A stretch of 5,855 bases of DNA from RGIG1681 sp045657465. GTDB taxonomy: Bacteria > Bacillota > Clostridia > Christensenellales > UBA1242. Of this stretch, positions 1 to 5,638 are shown in pieces. Every line of letters begins with the position of its first letter. The first letter of the stretch is position 1. Under the pieces are notes generated by a model. That model was not told the DNA's origin, made no database searches, and was given only the letters and a program-made list of their open reading frames with translations. The DNA is taken from positions 1 through 5,855 of the forward strand of contig JAZOTD010000025.1 of NCBI GenBank assembly GCA_045657465.1. The letters run 5' to 3'. The translations under genes were made by a program, and so were the position numbers.

Positions 1-361
<361 letters not shown>

Positions 362-456
362 ACAATTATTGTGAAATAGTATGATTACTACGGAACATAT
401 GTGTAGCAAGTCAAAACTGATTCAATAATATGCAGTTGCCAGTGTGCGAAAACACC

Positions 457-485
457 TTGACAAAATAACATTTATTTGTTATAAT
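457..485 (+). promoter_or_regulatory. Perfect-consensus sigma-A promoter in the 23S-5S spacer
   Basis: TTGACA at 457-462 and TATAAT at 480-485 are separated by exactly 17 bases, a full match to the sigma-A consensus. The expected start is near base 492, giving 5S a leader of about 43 bases. The spacer between the boxes also holds an inverted repeat (ATAACA 465-470 with TGTTAT 477-482). No T-tailed terminator lies between 23S and this promoter, so 5S could be read both from the rRNA operon promoter and from here. No tRNA gene is visible in the 23S-5S spacer. Confidence 0.8.
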
Positions 486-501
486 CGTCTTGTTAATTTA
501 G

Positions 502-528
502 TAATTACACTTAATTTAAGTGTTATTA
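502..528 (+). repeat. Inverted repeat just upstream of 5S
   Basis: ACACTTAA (507-514) and TTAAGTGT (516-523) are perfect complements around a single T. The arms extend outward with TAAT (502-505) and ATTA (525-528) after one T/T mismatch. In RNA this gives a hairpin with a small loop, ending about 7 bases before 5S. There is no T run after it, so it is not a standard terminator. A processing signal for the 5S precursor is a plausible but unproven role. Confidence 0.55.
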
Positions 529-534
529 TACCAT

Positions 535-651
<117 letters not shown>

Positions 652-659
652 TTCAAATC

Positions 660-684
660 AGAGATGCGCAAGCATCTCTTTTTT
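660..684 (+). terminator. Rho-independent terminator of the rRNA operon
   Basis: AGAGATGC (660-667) pairs with GCATCTCT (672-679) across a GCAA tetraloop, followed by a run of T to 684. The perfect 8 bp stem, stable loop and T tail mark the end of 5S transcription. Confidence 0.93.
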
Positions 685-685
685 C

Positions 686-713
686 TTGCTATTTTTTTAT
701 TTGGTGTTATAAT
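686..713 (+). promoter_or_regulatory. Probable promoter of the GNAT gene
   Basis: TATAAT at 708-713 is a perfect -10 with an extended TG (705-706). The -35 candidate TTGCTA (686-691) is weaker, 16 bases upstream. It lies directly after the rRNA terminator, so the acetyltransferase gene starts its own transcription unit. Confidence 0.6.
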
Positions 714-736
714 AAACTTGTTGAGGAGCTACATCT

Positions 737-1207
737 ATGGAAATTAGATTGATTAAAGACATTGAATTTGCTGAGGCTTGCAATGTTATGCATAGAAGTA
801 TTAGAAAGGTATTCCCTGATTTTTATCCAAAGGCATCACCAGATTATGTTATTGAAACATTAAGTGAAGAAAAAATGCGTGAGCGTGCAAAGTGGACACA
901 TTTTTATGTTGCTGTGATAGATGATAAAATTGTTGGCACTGGTGCAATTGGACCCTATTGGGGCAGTGAAACAGAAAGTTCTTTATTTAACATTTTTGTG
1001 GATCCAGATTATCATAGGCAAGGCATAGGCAGAGAAATTGTTAAAAAACTTGAGGCTGATGAATATGCATTGCGAGCAAACCGTATTGAAATTCCTGCAT
1101 CAATGCCGGCCATACCTTTTTATAAAAAGCTAGGCTATGATTTTAAAAATGATGATTTTTATTTTGAAGATGGACATTTTGCTCTTGAAAAATATACCAA
1201 AAAATAG
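737..1207 (+). CDS. GNAT-family N-acetyltransferase
   Basis: This 156-residue protein belongs to the GNAT superfamily, which transfers an acetyl group from acetyl-CoA to an amine; the acceptor cannot be read from the sequence. The acetyl-CoA binding motif A is clear: FVDPDYHRQGIGREIVKKL around residues 87-105, with the R-x-x-G-x-G-type pyrophosphate loop RQGIG at 94-98. The C-terminal motif PFYKKLGY (127-134) is the usual GNAT motif B region. The length suits a single-domain cytosolic enzyme; no signal peptide or membrane segment is seen. GAGGAG at 723-728 lies 8 bases before the ATG and supports this start. The next gene follows 46 bases downstream with no terminator between, so the two are probably cotranscribed. 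Substrates in this family range from antibiotics and polyamines to protein N-termini; no choice can be made here. Confidence 0.88.
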   Translation: MEIRLIKDIEFAEACNVMHRSIRKVFPDFYPKASPDYVIETLSEEKMRERAKWTHFYVAVIDDKIVGTGAIGPYWGSETESSLFNIFVDPDYHRQGIGREIVKKLEADEYALRANRIEIPASMPAIPFYKKLGYDFKNDDFYFEDGHFALEKYTKK

Positions 1208-1253
1208 AGCATAAATATAGAAAAATAATACAAAATAATTAATGGAGAAAGAT

Positions 1254-1481
1254 ATGGTTTCTGGTGGACAAAGAATGCAGATGAATATTCGCATTGCTAT
1301 GAATGATTTTTTAAATATGACTAGTGAAAAAAGAATAGAATATATAAACAAATATCACTGTTTGATGCCATATGAACAAGTGGCACTTTTGCAATGTAGA
1401 AAATATATGACAACAGCTGAACGCAAAGCTTATAAAGAAATAAAAAACTCATCACAGGCATGTGAAATTCAGCCACAATAA
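1254..1481 (+). CDS. Small protein of unknown function (75 residues)
   Basis: I do not recognise this protein. It begins MVSGGQRMQ and is predicted largely helical, with basic patches (around residues 40-65), two Cys residues in the middle and one near the C-terminus. No membrane segment or signal peptide is visible. An upstream in-frame ATG at 1242 would add four residues, but the Shine-Dalgarno GGAG (1244-1247) overlaps that codon and sits 6 bases before the ATG at 1254, so the later start is preferred. The stop codon is embedded in a terminator hairpin. It follows the acetyltransferase by 46 bases without a terminator and is probably in the same transcript. The good ribosome binding site, clean terminator and operon position argue that it is a real gene. 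Confidence 0.65.
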   Translation: MVSGGQRMQMNIRIAMNDFLNMTSEKRIEYINKYHCLMPYEQVALLQCRKYMTTAERKAYKEIKNSSQACEIQPQ

Positions 1482-1510
1482 AAGGTATTCTTTTGAATGC
1501 CTTTTTATTT
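1480..1510. terminator. Bidirectional terminator between convergent genes
   Basis: AAAAGGTATTC (1480-1490) pairs with GAATGCCTTTT (1495-1505) over a TTTT loop, with one G-T wobble and T-rich flanks on both strands. It can end the plus-strand gene (stop at 1479-1481) and the minus-strand DUF1540 gene (stop at 1507-1505). Both stop codons overlap the base of the stem. Confidence 0.85.
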
Positions 1511-1810
1511 TGGTTGATAAGTGCAACAATTTGGACACGCCACATTATCGCAGGTTTGCACGGTGATTCCATTTGCAGAACAAATATGGTTGTGATTAAA
1601 CAGACAGTCTGCCTGACACAAAACTTCAATATCTTTTCTAATTGGGGGTTGACCGACTTTTTCGGTGTTTTCAACTTCACCAATTTCAGCCTCATTGCTA
1701 GGAATGTATGTTTCACAACCAGTGTCTTTCTTGACATCGACTTGTTTTGCGGTGCAGTTGCAGTTTTTGTTGTATGTGCAACCTTTTCTTTTACATTTTA
1801 AATCGAACAT
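1505..1810 (-). CDS. Cys-rich protein with two DUF1540 repeats
   Basis: This 101-residue protein carries two copies of a Cys pattern typical of DUF1540, a small putative metal-binding domain. Repeat 1 has C6, C11, C17, C19 and C32 with the YN and T-A-x-x-V-x-V core (residues 12-26). Repeat 2 has C65, C69, C77, C87, C92, C95 and C96 with FN (71-72), C-S-A-N-G-I-T-V (77-84) and a closing C-T-Y. An acidic linker of about 30 residues joins them. Twelve Cys residues with no signal peptide suggest a cytosolic zinc or other metal site; this is inferred, as the family has no firm function. On the minus strand AAAGGAG (1824-1818) lies 7 bases before the ATG. No convincing promoter was found; it must lie in the roughly 50 bases shared with the divergent rplI unit. 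The C-terminus converges on the 75-residue gene. Confidence 0.85.
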   Translation of the reverse strand: MFDLKCKRKGCTYNKNCNCTAKQVDVKKDTGCETYIPSNEAEIGEVENTEKVGQPPIRKDIEVLCQADCLFNHNHICSANGITVQTCDNVACPNCCTYQPK

Positions 1811-1837
1811 TTTTAATCTCCTTTTAGATTAGTATGT

Positions 1838-1860
1838 GTTAAATATTCCAAAATATTAAC
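1838..1860. repeat. Imperfect inverted repeat in the divergent promoter region
   Basis: GTTAA-A-TATT (1838-1847) and AATATTAAC (1852-1860) are complementary apart from one bulged A, around CCAA. The repeat sits between the DUF1540 start and the -35 of the rplI unit, where an operator controlling either direction would lie. It is AT-rich and could be chance. Confidence 0.35.
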
Positions 1861-1864
1861 TTTA

Positions 1865-1892
1865 TTGACAATAACTAAACTGCTGTGATAAT
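1865..1892 (+). promoter_or_regulatory. Promoter of the 74-residue gene and rplI
   Basis: TTGACA (1865-1870) is followed after 16 bases by GATAAT (1887-1892), which has an extended TG at 1884-1885. The expected start near 1899 would leave only about 14 bases before the ATG at 1913, just enough for the ribosome binding site GGAGAGG (1901-1907). Confidence 0.75.
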
Positions 1893-1912
1893 ATATAGAT
1901 GGAGAGGAAAAT

Positions 1913-2137
1913 ATGGATAAAAGTAAAGAAAAACAACTTTTAGAGCTATGTAAACAATATGATGAGGTGGCTTCTGGTTTGATTGTGTTAAATATGAGAT
2001 TGGCTGAAAATAAAATAACAGAAAAACAATTCACAATTGAGCAAGAAGAACTTATTAATATGCGTATTGAACTTGCAAACAAATTAAAAGAGCTGCAAGA
2101 ATCAAACGATTTAGAACAAGAAAATCAAAAAATGTAA
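1913..2137 (+). CDS. Small helical protein of unknown function, upstream of rplI
   Basis: I do not recognise this 74-residue protein. It is highly charged and predicted almost entirely alpha-helical: a first helix at about residues 4-32, a short turn around ENKITEKQF (32-40), and a second helix to about 65 with heptad-like Leu/Ile spacing. The helix-turn-helix pattern with K-I-T-x-x-Q-F at the turn loosely resembles the short SHOCT-type domain, but the match is too weak to assign. There is one Cys, no signal peptide and no membrane segment. GGAGAGG (1901-1907) lies 5 bases before the ATG. Its stop is 13 bases before the rplI start, and the rplI Shine-Dalgarno begins right after the stop codon, so the two are almost certainly one transcript and may be translationally coupled. 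A role near the ribosome is only guilt by association. Confidence 0.7.
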   Translation: MDKSKEKQLLELCKQYDEVASGLIVLNMRLAENKITEKQFTIEQEELINMRIELANKLKELQESNDLEQENQKM

Positions 2138-2150
2138 AAGGAGAATGACA

Positions 2151-2594
2151 ATGAAAGTAATTTTATTAAAAGATGTTAAGGCACAAGGTAAAAAGGGTGA
2201 TGTTATAAACGTTAATGACGGATATGCAAATAATTTTTTGTTTAAAAACAATCTTGCAGTTCCTGCAAATCAAGCAAATGTAAACACAAACAACAAACAA
2301 AAAGAAGCTGAAGCAAAACGTATTGCTGAAGAAACTGCAGCTGCAAAAGCACTTGCTGCAAAGCTTGAAGATGTGACTCTTGAATTTGCTATTGAAGTGG
2401 GTGAGAGAGGAAAAGCATTTGGCTCTATCTCTGCAAAAGAAATCAGCGAAGAACTTGCAAAAAAAGGCTATGAAGTAGATAAAAAATCAATCGTATTAGA
2501 TGCACCAATTAAAAGAATCGGTTCTTATGAGGTATCTTTAAAGCTTTATAAAGGTGTAACAGGAAAACTTAAAGTTAATGTAAAAGAAAAATAA
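2151..2594 (+). CDS. rplI: 50S ribosomal protein L9 (bL9)
   Basis: L9 binds 23S rRNA near the L1 stalk and reaches out from the large subunit; in bacteria it helps keep the reading frame. The 147 residues fit the family length. The N-terminal domain begins MKVILLKDV and carries the family signature from about residue 13 to 40 (GKKGDVINVNDGYANNFL and on). A long charged, Ala-rich connecting helix follows (about 41-74), then the C-terminal RNA-binding domain (about 78-147). An in-frame ATG at 2145 would add two residues, but AAGGAG (2138-2143) would then be one base away. The ATG at 2151 has a 7-base spacing and gives the normal L9 start. The gene follows the 74-residue gene in one transcript and ends in its own terminator. 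Its frequent neighbours rpsF, ssb, rpsR and dnaB are not next to it here. Confidence 0.96.
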   Translation: MKVILLKDVKAQGKKGDVINVNDGYANNFLFKNNLAVPANQANVNTNNKQKEAEAKRIAEETAAAKALAAKLEDVTLEFAIEVGERGKAFGSISAKEISEELAKKGYEVDKKSIVLDAPIKRIGSYEVSLKLYKGVTGKLKVNVKEK

Positions 2595-2617
2595 AGGCTC
2601 TGCATTGAGCTTTTTTT
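2593..2617 (+). terminator. Terminator after rplI
   Basis: AAGGCTC (2594-2600) pairs with GAGCTTT (2607-2613) with one G-T wobble over a 6-base loop, followed by a T run to 2617. The hairpin starts at the rplI stop codon. Confidence 0.85.
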
Positions 2618-2651
2618 CTTGCGCGAATATATGCTAATAAAAAAATGGCTA

Positions 2652-2680
2652 TTGACATTTAGTTATGTTTATGTTACAAT
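2652..2680 (+). promoter_or_regulatory. Promoter of the 186-residue gene
   Basis: TTGACA (2652-2657) and TACAAT (2675-2680) are 17 bases apart, with an extended -10 TG at 2672-2673. This is a strong predicted sigma-A promoter. A transcript starting near 2687 would have a leader of about 25 bases containing the ribosome binding site. Confidence 0.82.
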
Positions 2681-2710
2681 TAAACCATAAGATAAAGGGA
2701 GGAATTTTCG

Positions 2711-3271
2711 ATGTTTGAAAAGAAATTATATAAGCAACATAGAGTAGAACCTATTAAGGGTGCTGGTGATACTAGAAGGGGAACATATATTTTTGAAGAT
2801 TTAAGCGAGGCTTTTGCTTGGGATATTTTGTTTGCATCAAAAGAAAGAGTGAAAAAACTTATTGCGTCTGATCCGGGAAAAGTGTATCCAACTGATTTTT
2901 TAAATATTGAAGCACTTCAAGCATTATGTGATAGAAGAACTGGAAATTTTGTGAATCCTGAATTCTTAGAAATGCTATATTCTAGACTTACACAAATGGG
3001 TTATGATATTGTTGATGAATGCAGAAAACAAGGTTGGTCAGAAAATGTTATGAAGCAACATGTAAATTATTATTATGGAGAGAACTTAGCAGTTATTAAG
3101 CATATTAAAGCAGTAGAAGAAGCTTTTTATTCTAGCAGATATGATTTATTTGAACAAGTGGCAGAAGACTATGCAAAAAGAAAAGCACAATATGCAATTG
3201 TTAAAGAAACCAATGAAATGTATAAATGGGATAGCTCAAAAAGTGCTGAAACCCAACCTGGTGATAATTAA
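2711..3271 (+). CDS. Protein of unknown function (186 residues)
   Basis: I do not recognise this protein. It begins MFEKKLYKQHRVEP and looks like a soluble, mostly alpha-helical cytosolic protein with no signal peptide, membrane segment, Cys cluster or nucleotide-binding loop. Visible traits are a basic N-terminus (residues 1-24), an aromatic and acidic stretch at about 27-40 (YIFEDLSEAFAWDILF), a middle part around FLNIEALQALCDRRTG, a Tyr cluster NYYYGEN (residues 118-124), and long C-terminal helices rich in Tyr, Lys and Glu before a polar tail ending in PGDN. GGGAGG (2697-2702) lies 8 bases before the ATG. The gene stands alone between its own strong promoter and a very strong terminator, next to r-protein genes on both sides. 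The promoter strength suggests good expression. No function can be assigned. Confidence 0.8.
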   Translation: MFEKKLYKQHRVEPIKGAGDTRRGTYIFEDLSEAFAWDILFASKERVKKLIASDPGKVYPTDFLNIEALQALCDRRTGNFVNPEFLEMLYSRLTQMGYDIVDECRKQGWSENVMKQHVNYYYGENLAVIKHIKAVEEAFYSSRYDLFEQVAEDYAKRKAQYAIVKETNEMYKWDSSKSAETQPGDN

Positions 3272-3278
3272 TAAAAAT

Positions 3279-3318
3279 AAACAAAAAAACACTCAAAATT
3301 TTGAGTGTTTTTTTGTTT
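3279..3318. terminator. Strong bidirectional terminator
   Basis: A perfect palindrome centred between 3298 and 3299 has core ACACTCAAAA / TTTTGAGTGT, flanked by seven A on the left and seven T on the right. Pairing extends about 20 bp on each arm. It works on either strand, ends the 186-residue gene, and insulates the S10 operon promoter. Confidence 0.92.
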
Positions 3319-3406
3319 GTATAAAAAGGTAAATAAATCTTTTTTATATGCCCAAATTTACTGAATTGAGAGCAATAAAAATATTTAAAAATTTTACAAA
3401 AAGGTC

Positions 3407-3435
3407 TTGACACGAGACCGTGTGTATAGTATACT
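3407..3435 (+). promoter_or_regulatory. S10 operon promoter
   Basis: TTGACA (3407-3412) and TATACT (3430-3435) are 17 bases apart. An A/T-rich stretch at about 3374-3402 directly upstream resembles an UP element. The start is expected near G3442. Two dyads overlay the promoter: GGTCTTG-ACA-CGAGACC (3403-3419, one G-T mismatch pair) across the -35, and the perfect 14-base palindrome TATAGTATACTATA (3425-3438) across the -10. Their centres are about 20 bases apart, close to two helical turns. Confidence 0.85.
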
Positions 3436-3441
3436 ATATGC

Positions 3442-3726
3442 GTTACTATGTGTGAGTGGGAGCATTCTGTCCTTTTGGAATAATGTTTCTGTTCAAATTT
3501 CCCAGAATAAAAGAAAGTGCTGGAGCGATTGCTTTAGTAACTCTTTTGCGGATATTTGGCTCACAAAACGGGTAGACGTCGGAGGTTACTTTGTATAGCC
3601 CAAGAAAGATAACTTCGACTGACAATTGTCTTGACATATGATTAAGGCGACGGACAAACTTGCCTGCCAAACTGCAGTAACACAGTGGCATGAATTGTTT
3701 CGGTAAATCAAACTTGGAGGAAAATA
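3442..3726 (+). ncRNA. Structured 5' leader of the S10 operon (candidate r-protein leader)
   Basis: About 285 bases lie between the expected start and rpsJ with no convincing gene. By-eye folding gives several helices. GTTACTA (3442-3448) pairs with TAGTAAC (3535-3541), enclosing hairpins ATTCTG/CAGAAT (3464-3469 with 3503-3508) and AAAGTG/TTGCTTT (3514-3519 with 3530-3535). A 10 bp hairpin with one bulged G joins 3578-3588 to 3610-3619. GACAATTGTC (3621-3630) is palindromic. A hairpin near the gene pairs TGCC (3665-3668) and ACTG (3671-3674) with CAGT (3683-3686) and GGCA (3687-3690). Its 8-base loop shows AGTAAC (3676-3681), which is complementary to GTTACT at 3442-3447 and 3585-3590. The rpsJ Shine-Dalgarno GGAGG (3716-3720) follows about 25 bases later. 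No T-tailed terminator is present, so any control would act on translation or RNA stability. In E. coli the S10 leader is bound by L4; I cannot match this leader to that one. Confidence 0.6.
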
Positions 3727-4035
3727 ATGGCAGTACAAAAAATGAGAATTAAATTAAAGGCATATGACCACAATCTTGTTGACCAATCAGCTGCAAGAAT
3801 TGTTGAGACTGTTAAAAAGTCTGGTGCTAAATATTCTGGCCCAATCCCTATGCCAACAGAAAAAGAAGTTATTACAATACTTCGTGCAGTTCACAAATAT
3901 AAAGATAGTCGTGAACAATTTGAAATGAGAACATATAAAAGGTTGATTGATATCTACAATCCATCTGCAAAAGTTGTTGATTCACTTATGAAAATCGAAC
4001 TTCCTGCAGGCGTAGACATCAAAATTAAATTATAA
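3727..4035 (+). CDS. rpsJ: 30S ribosomal protein S10 (uS10, NusE)
   Basis: S10 sits in the head of the small subunit and, as NusE, also joins the Nus antitermination complex and links RNA polymerase to the ribosome. The 102 residues match the normal length and start MAVQKMRIKLKAYDH. The family signature AVHKYKDSREQFEMRT is intact at residues 54-69, and the SGPIPMPTEK stretch (37-46) is typical. The C-terminus GVDIKIKL is complete. GGAGG (3716-3720) lies 6 bases before the ATG. This is the first gene of the S10 operon, after the long leader, and rplC follows 24 bases later. Confidence 0.98.
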   Translation: MAVQKMRIKLKAYDHNLVDQSAARIVETVKKSGAKYSGPIPMPTEKEVITILRAVHKYKDSREQFEMRTYKRLIDIYNPSAKVVDSLMKIELPAGVDIKIKL

Positions 4036-4059
4036 GGTCGCAGGAGGAGATAGATTACT

Positions 4060-4689
4060 ATGAAAAATGCAATACTTGGTAAAAAAATCGGCATGTCACA
4101 AATCTTCACTGATACTGGTGTAGTTATTCCTGTGACTGTTGTAGAAGCAGGTCCTTGCTATGTATCACAAATCAAAACTGAAGCTGTAGATGGCTATAAT
4201 GCAGTTCAACTTGCTTTTATGGATACAAAAGAAAGCAGACTTACAAAAGCTGTTAGCGGACACTTGAAAAAAGCTAACGTGCAAGCAAAAAAATATTTAA
4301 AAGAATTTAAGATTTCAGCTGAAGGTCTCAACCTTGGTTCAGAAATCAAATGTGATGTATTCACAGTAGGCGACAAAGTTGACGTTTCTGGTTACTCAAA
4401 AGGACACGGTTTCTCTGGTAACATTCAAAGATGGAACGCTCACAAACAAAACGCTACACACGGTGTTGGCCCTGTTCACAGATCACCTGGTTCACTTGGC
4501 GCTAACTCAACACCATCAAGAGTTTTCAAAAACCACAAACTTCCTGGTCACTGGGGTTTTGAAAAGGTTACAATCCAAAATCTTGAAATCGCAAAAGTCG
4601 ACATTGATAGAAACCTTATTTTGATTAAAGGTGCTATCCCAGGAGCTAAAGGTTCTGTTGTTACAATCTGCAGTGCTGTTAAAGCTTAA
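4060..4689 (+). CDS. rplC: 50S ribosomal protein L3 (uL3)
   Basis: L3 binds 23S rRNA early in 50S assembly, and its long loop reaches toward the peptidyl-transferase centre. The 209 residues fit the family. The start MKNAILGKKIGMSQIF is typical. The extended loop is present, with KGHGFSG (114-120), HGVGPVHRSPGSLG (134-147) and LPGHWG (161-166), followed by the VTIQNLEIAKVD strand. The ribosome binding site is AGGAGGAGA at 4042-4050, 9 bases before the ATG if its 3' end is used. The stop lies 16 bases before rplD. Confidence 0.97.
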   Translation: MKNAILGKKIGMSQIFTDTGVVIPVTVVEAGPCYVSQIKTEAVDGYNAVQLAFMDTKESRLTKAVSGHLKKANVQAKKYLKEFKISAEGLNLGSEIKCDVFTVGDKVDVSGYSKGHGFSGNIQRWNAHKQNATHGVGPVHRSPGSLGANSTPSRVFKNHKLPGHWGFEKVTIQNLEIAKVDIDRNLILIKGAIPGAKGSVVTICSAVKA

Positions 4690-4705
4690 TTAGGGGGAAT
4701 TAATC

Positions 4706-5323
4706 ATGCAAACTAAAGTTTTAAATTTAGAAGGACAAGAAGTTGGTAAATTAACTCTTGCTGATGAAGTTTTCAAAGCTCCATACAATGAAGCACTTAT
4801 TCATCAAGCAGTGGTTACATACCTTGCAAATCAAAGACAAGGCACAAAGAGCACACTCACAAGAGCTGAAGTTGCTGGTGGTGGAAGAAAACCTTGGAGA
4901 CAAAAAGGCACAGGTCGTGCTAGACAAGGTTCTATCCGTTCTCCACAATGGGTTCATGGTGGCGTTGTATTTGCTCCAAAGCCAAGAGACTTCGAAAAGA
5001 AAATGAACGCTCAAATGAGAAAGGGTGCTTTCATTTCTGCTCTCTCAACAATGATGGCTGAAAATTGCATCACTGTTGTTGATGAACTTAACATCGAAGC
5101 AAAAACAAAAATTGCTGTTAAGATTTTAGAAGCTTTAAAACTTAACAGAAGAGTAACAGTTGTTACTGATGGCGTTAACCAAAATGCAATTCATGCTTTT
5201 GCAAACCTTCCAGAAGTAAACGTTACTACAGCAAATCTTTTAAATACATATGAATTAGTTTCAAGTGATTATGTATTAATGACAAAAGATGCTATTAAGA
5301 AAATCGAGGAGGGAAACAAATAA
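4706..5323 (+). CDS. rplD: 50S ribosomal protein L4 (uL4)
   Basis: L4 is an early 50S assembly protein whose extended loop lines the peptide exit tunnel, where changes can cause macrolide resistance in other bacteria. The 205 residues are normal. The tunnel loop region (about 43-97) is intact, with GGGRKPWRQKGTGRARQG at 58-75 and the WVHGGVVFAPKPR stretch after it; I see no insertion or deletion there. In E. coli L4 is also the repressor of the S10 operon, making it the first candidate ligand for the leader seen upstream. Its binding site AGGGGG (4692-4697) is a G-rich variant 8 bases before the ATG. The last base of its TAA is the first base of the rplW ATG. Confidence 0.97.
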   Translation: MQTKVLNLEGQEVGKLTLADEVFKAPYNEALIHQAVVTYLANQRQGTKSTLTRAEVAGGGRKPWRQKGTGRARQGSIRSPQWVHGGVVFAPKPRDFEKKMNAQMRKGAFISALSTMMAENCITVVDELNIEAKTKIAVKILEALKLNRRVTVVTDGVNQNAIHAFANLPEVNVTTANLLNTYELVSSDYVLMTKDAIKKIEEGNK

Positions 5324-5613
5324 TGTTAGCACATGATATTATTATTAAACCTATCCTTTCTGAAAAGAGCTATGCAGATATAGCAAACAAGAAATATTAT
5401 TTCAAGGTTGCTAAAAAGGCTACAAAAACTCAAATCAAAAAAGCTGTTGAAGAAATCTTCAAAGTAAAAGTTGCAAGTGTTAACACACTTAACGTATTTG
5501 GAAAAATAAAAAGACAGGGAAGAACTGAAGGTCTTACAGGAAACTACAAAAAAGCTGTTGTTCAACTTTCAAGTGATAGTAAGTCTATTGAATTCTTCGA
5601 TAGTTTGTCTTAA
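5323..5613 (+). CDS. rplW: 50S ribosomal protein L23 (uL23)
   Basis: L23 lies at the exit of the peptide tunnel and is the docking point for trigger factor and the signal recognition particle. The 96 residues are of normal bacterial length. The N-terminus has the usual I-I-x-K-P-I-L-S-E-K stretch; the Glu at residue 14 sits where the factor-docking Glu of other L23 proteins lies. The family signature KKAVVQL is at 76-82, and the RNA-binding loop KIKRQGRTEGLTGNYKK at 61-77. The ATG overlaps the rplD stop by one base (TAATG). Its Shine-Dalgarno GAGGAGGG (5306-5313) is inside rplD, so translation is probably coupled. Confidence 0.97.
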   Translation: MLAHDIIIKPILSEKSYADIANKKYYFKVAKKATKTQIKKAVEEIFKVKVASVNTLNVFGKIKRQGRTEGLTGNYKKAVVQLSSDSKSIEFFDSLS

Positions 5614-5638
5614 TCTAGGAAAGGAGAAAATGTAAATT

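Noticed and set aside
1242..1253. In-frame upstream ATG for the 75-residue gene
   Set aside because: The Shine-Dalgarno GGAG overlaps this codon, so the ATG at 1254 fits better.
1842..1871. Minus-strand promoter for the DUF1540 gene using TTGTCA (1871-1866)
   Set aside because: The box 17 bases downstream (GAATAT) matches the -10 consensus at only three positions.
2145..2150. Upstream ATG giving L9 an MT extension
   Set aside because: It lies one base from AAGGAG; the ATG at 2151 has proper spacing and the standard MKVILL start.
3448..3483. Short open frame (11 codons) at the start of the S10 leader
   Set aside because: It starts about 6 bases after the expected transcript start with no ribosome binding site, so a leader peptide is not supported.
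3631..3660. TTGACA in the S10 leader as a second promoter
   Set aside because: No acceptable -10 box occurs 16-18 bases downstream, and the sequence is part of the structured leader.
3201..3691. Open frames on both strands in and around the S10 leader
   Set aside because: They lack ribosome binding sites, cross the terminator or promoter, and show no protein-like composition.
4541..4560. Trp in the L3 LPGHWG motif where many L3 proteins have Met
   Set aside because: I believe this Trp also occurs in other Clostridia, so it is probably normal variation.
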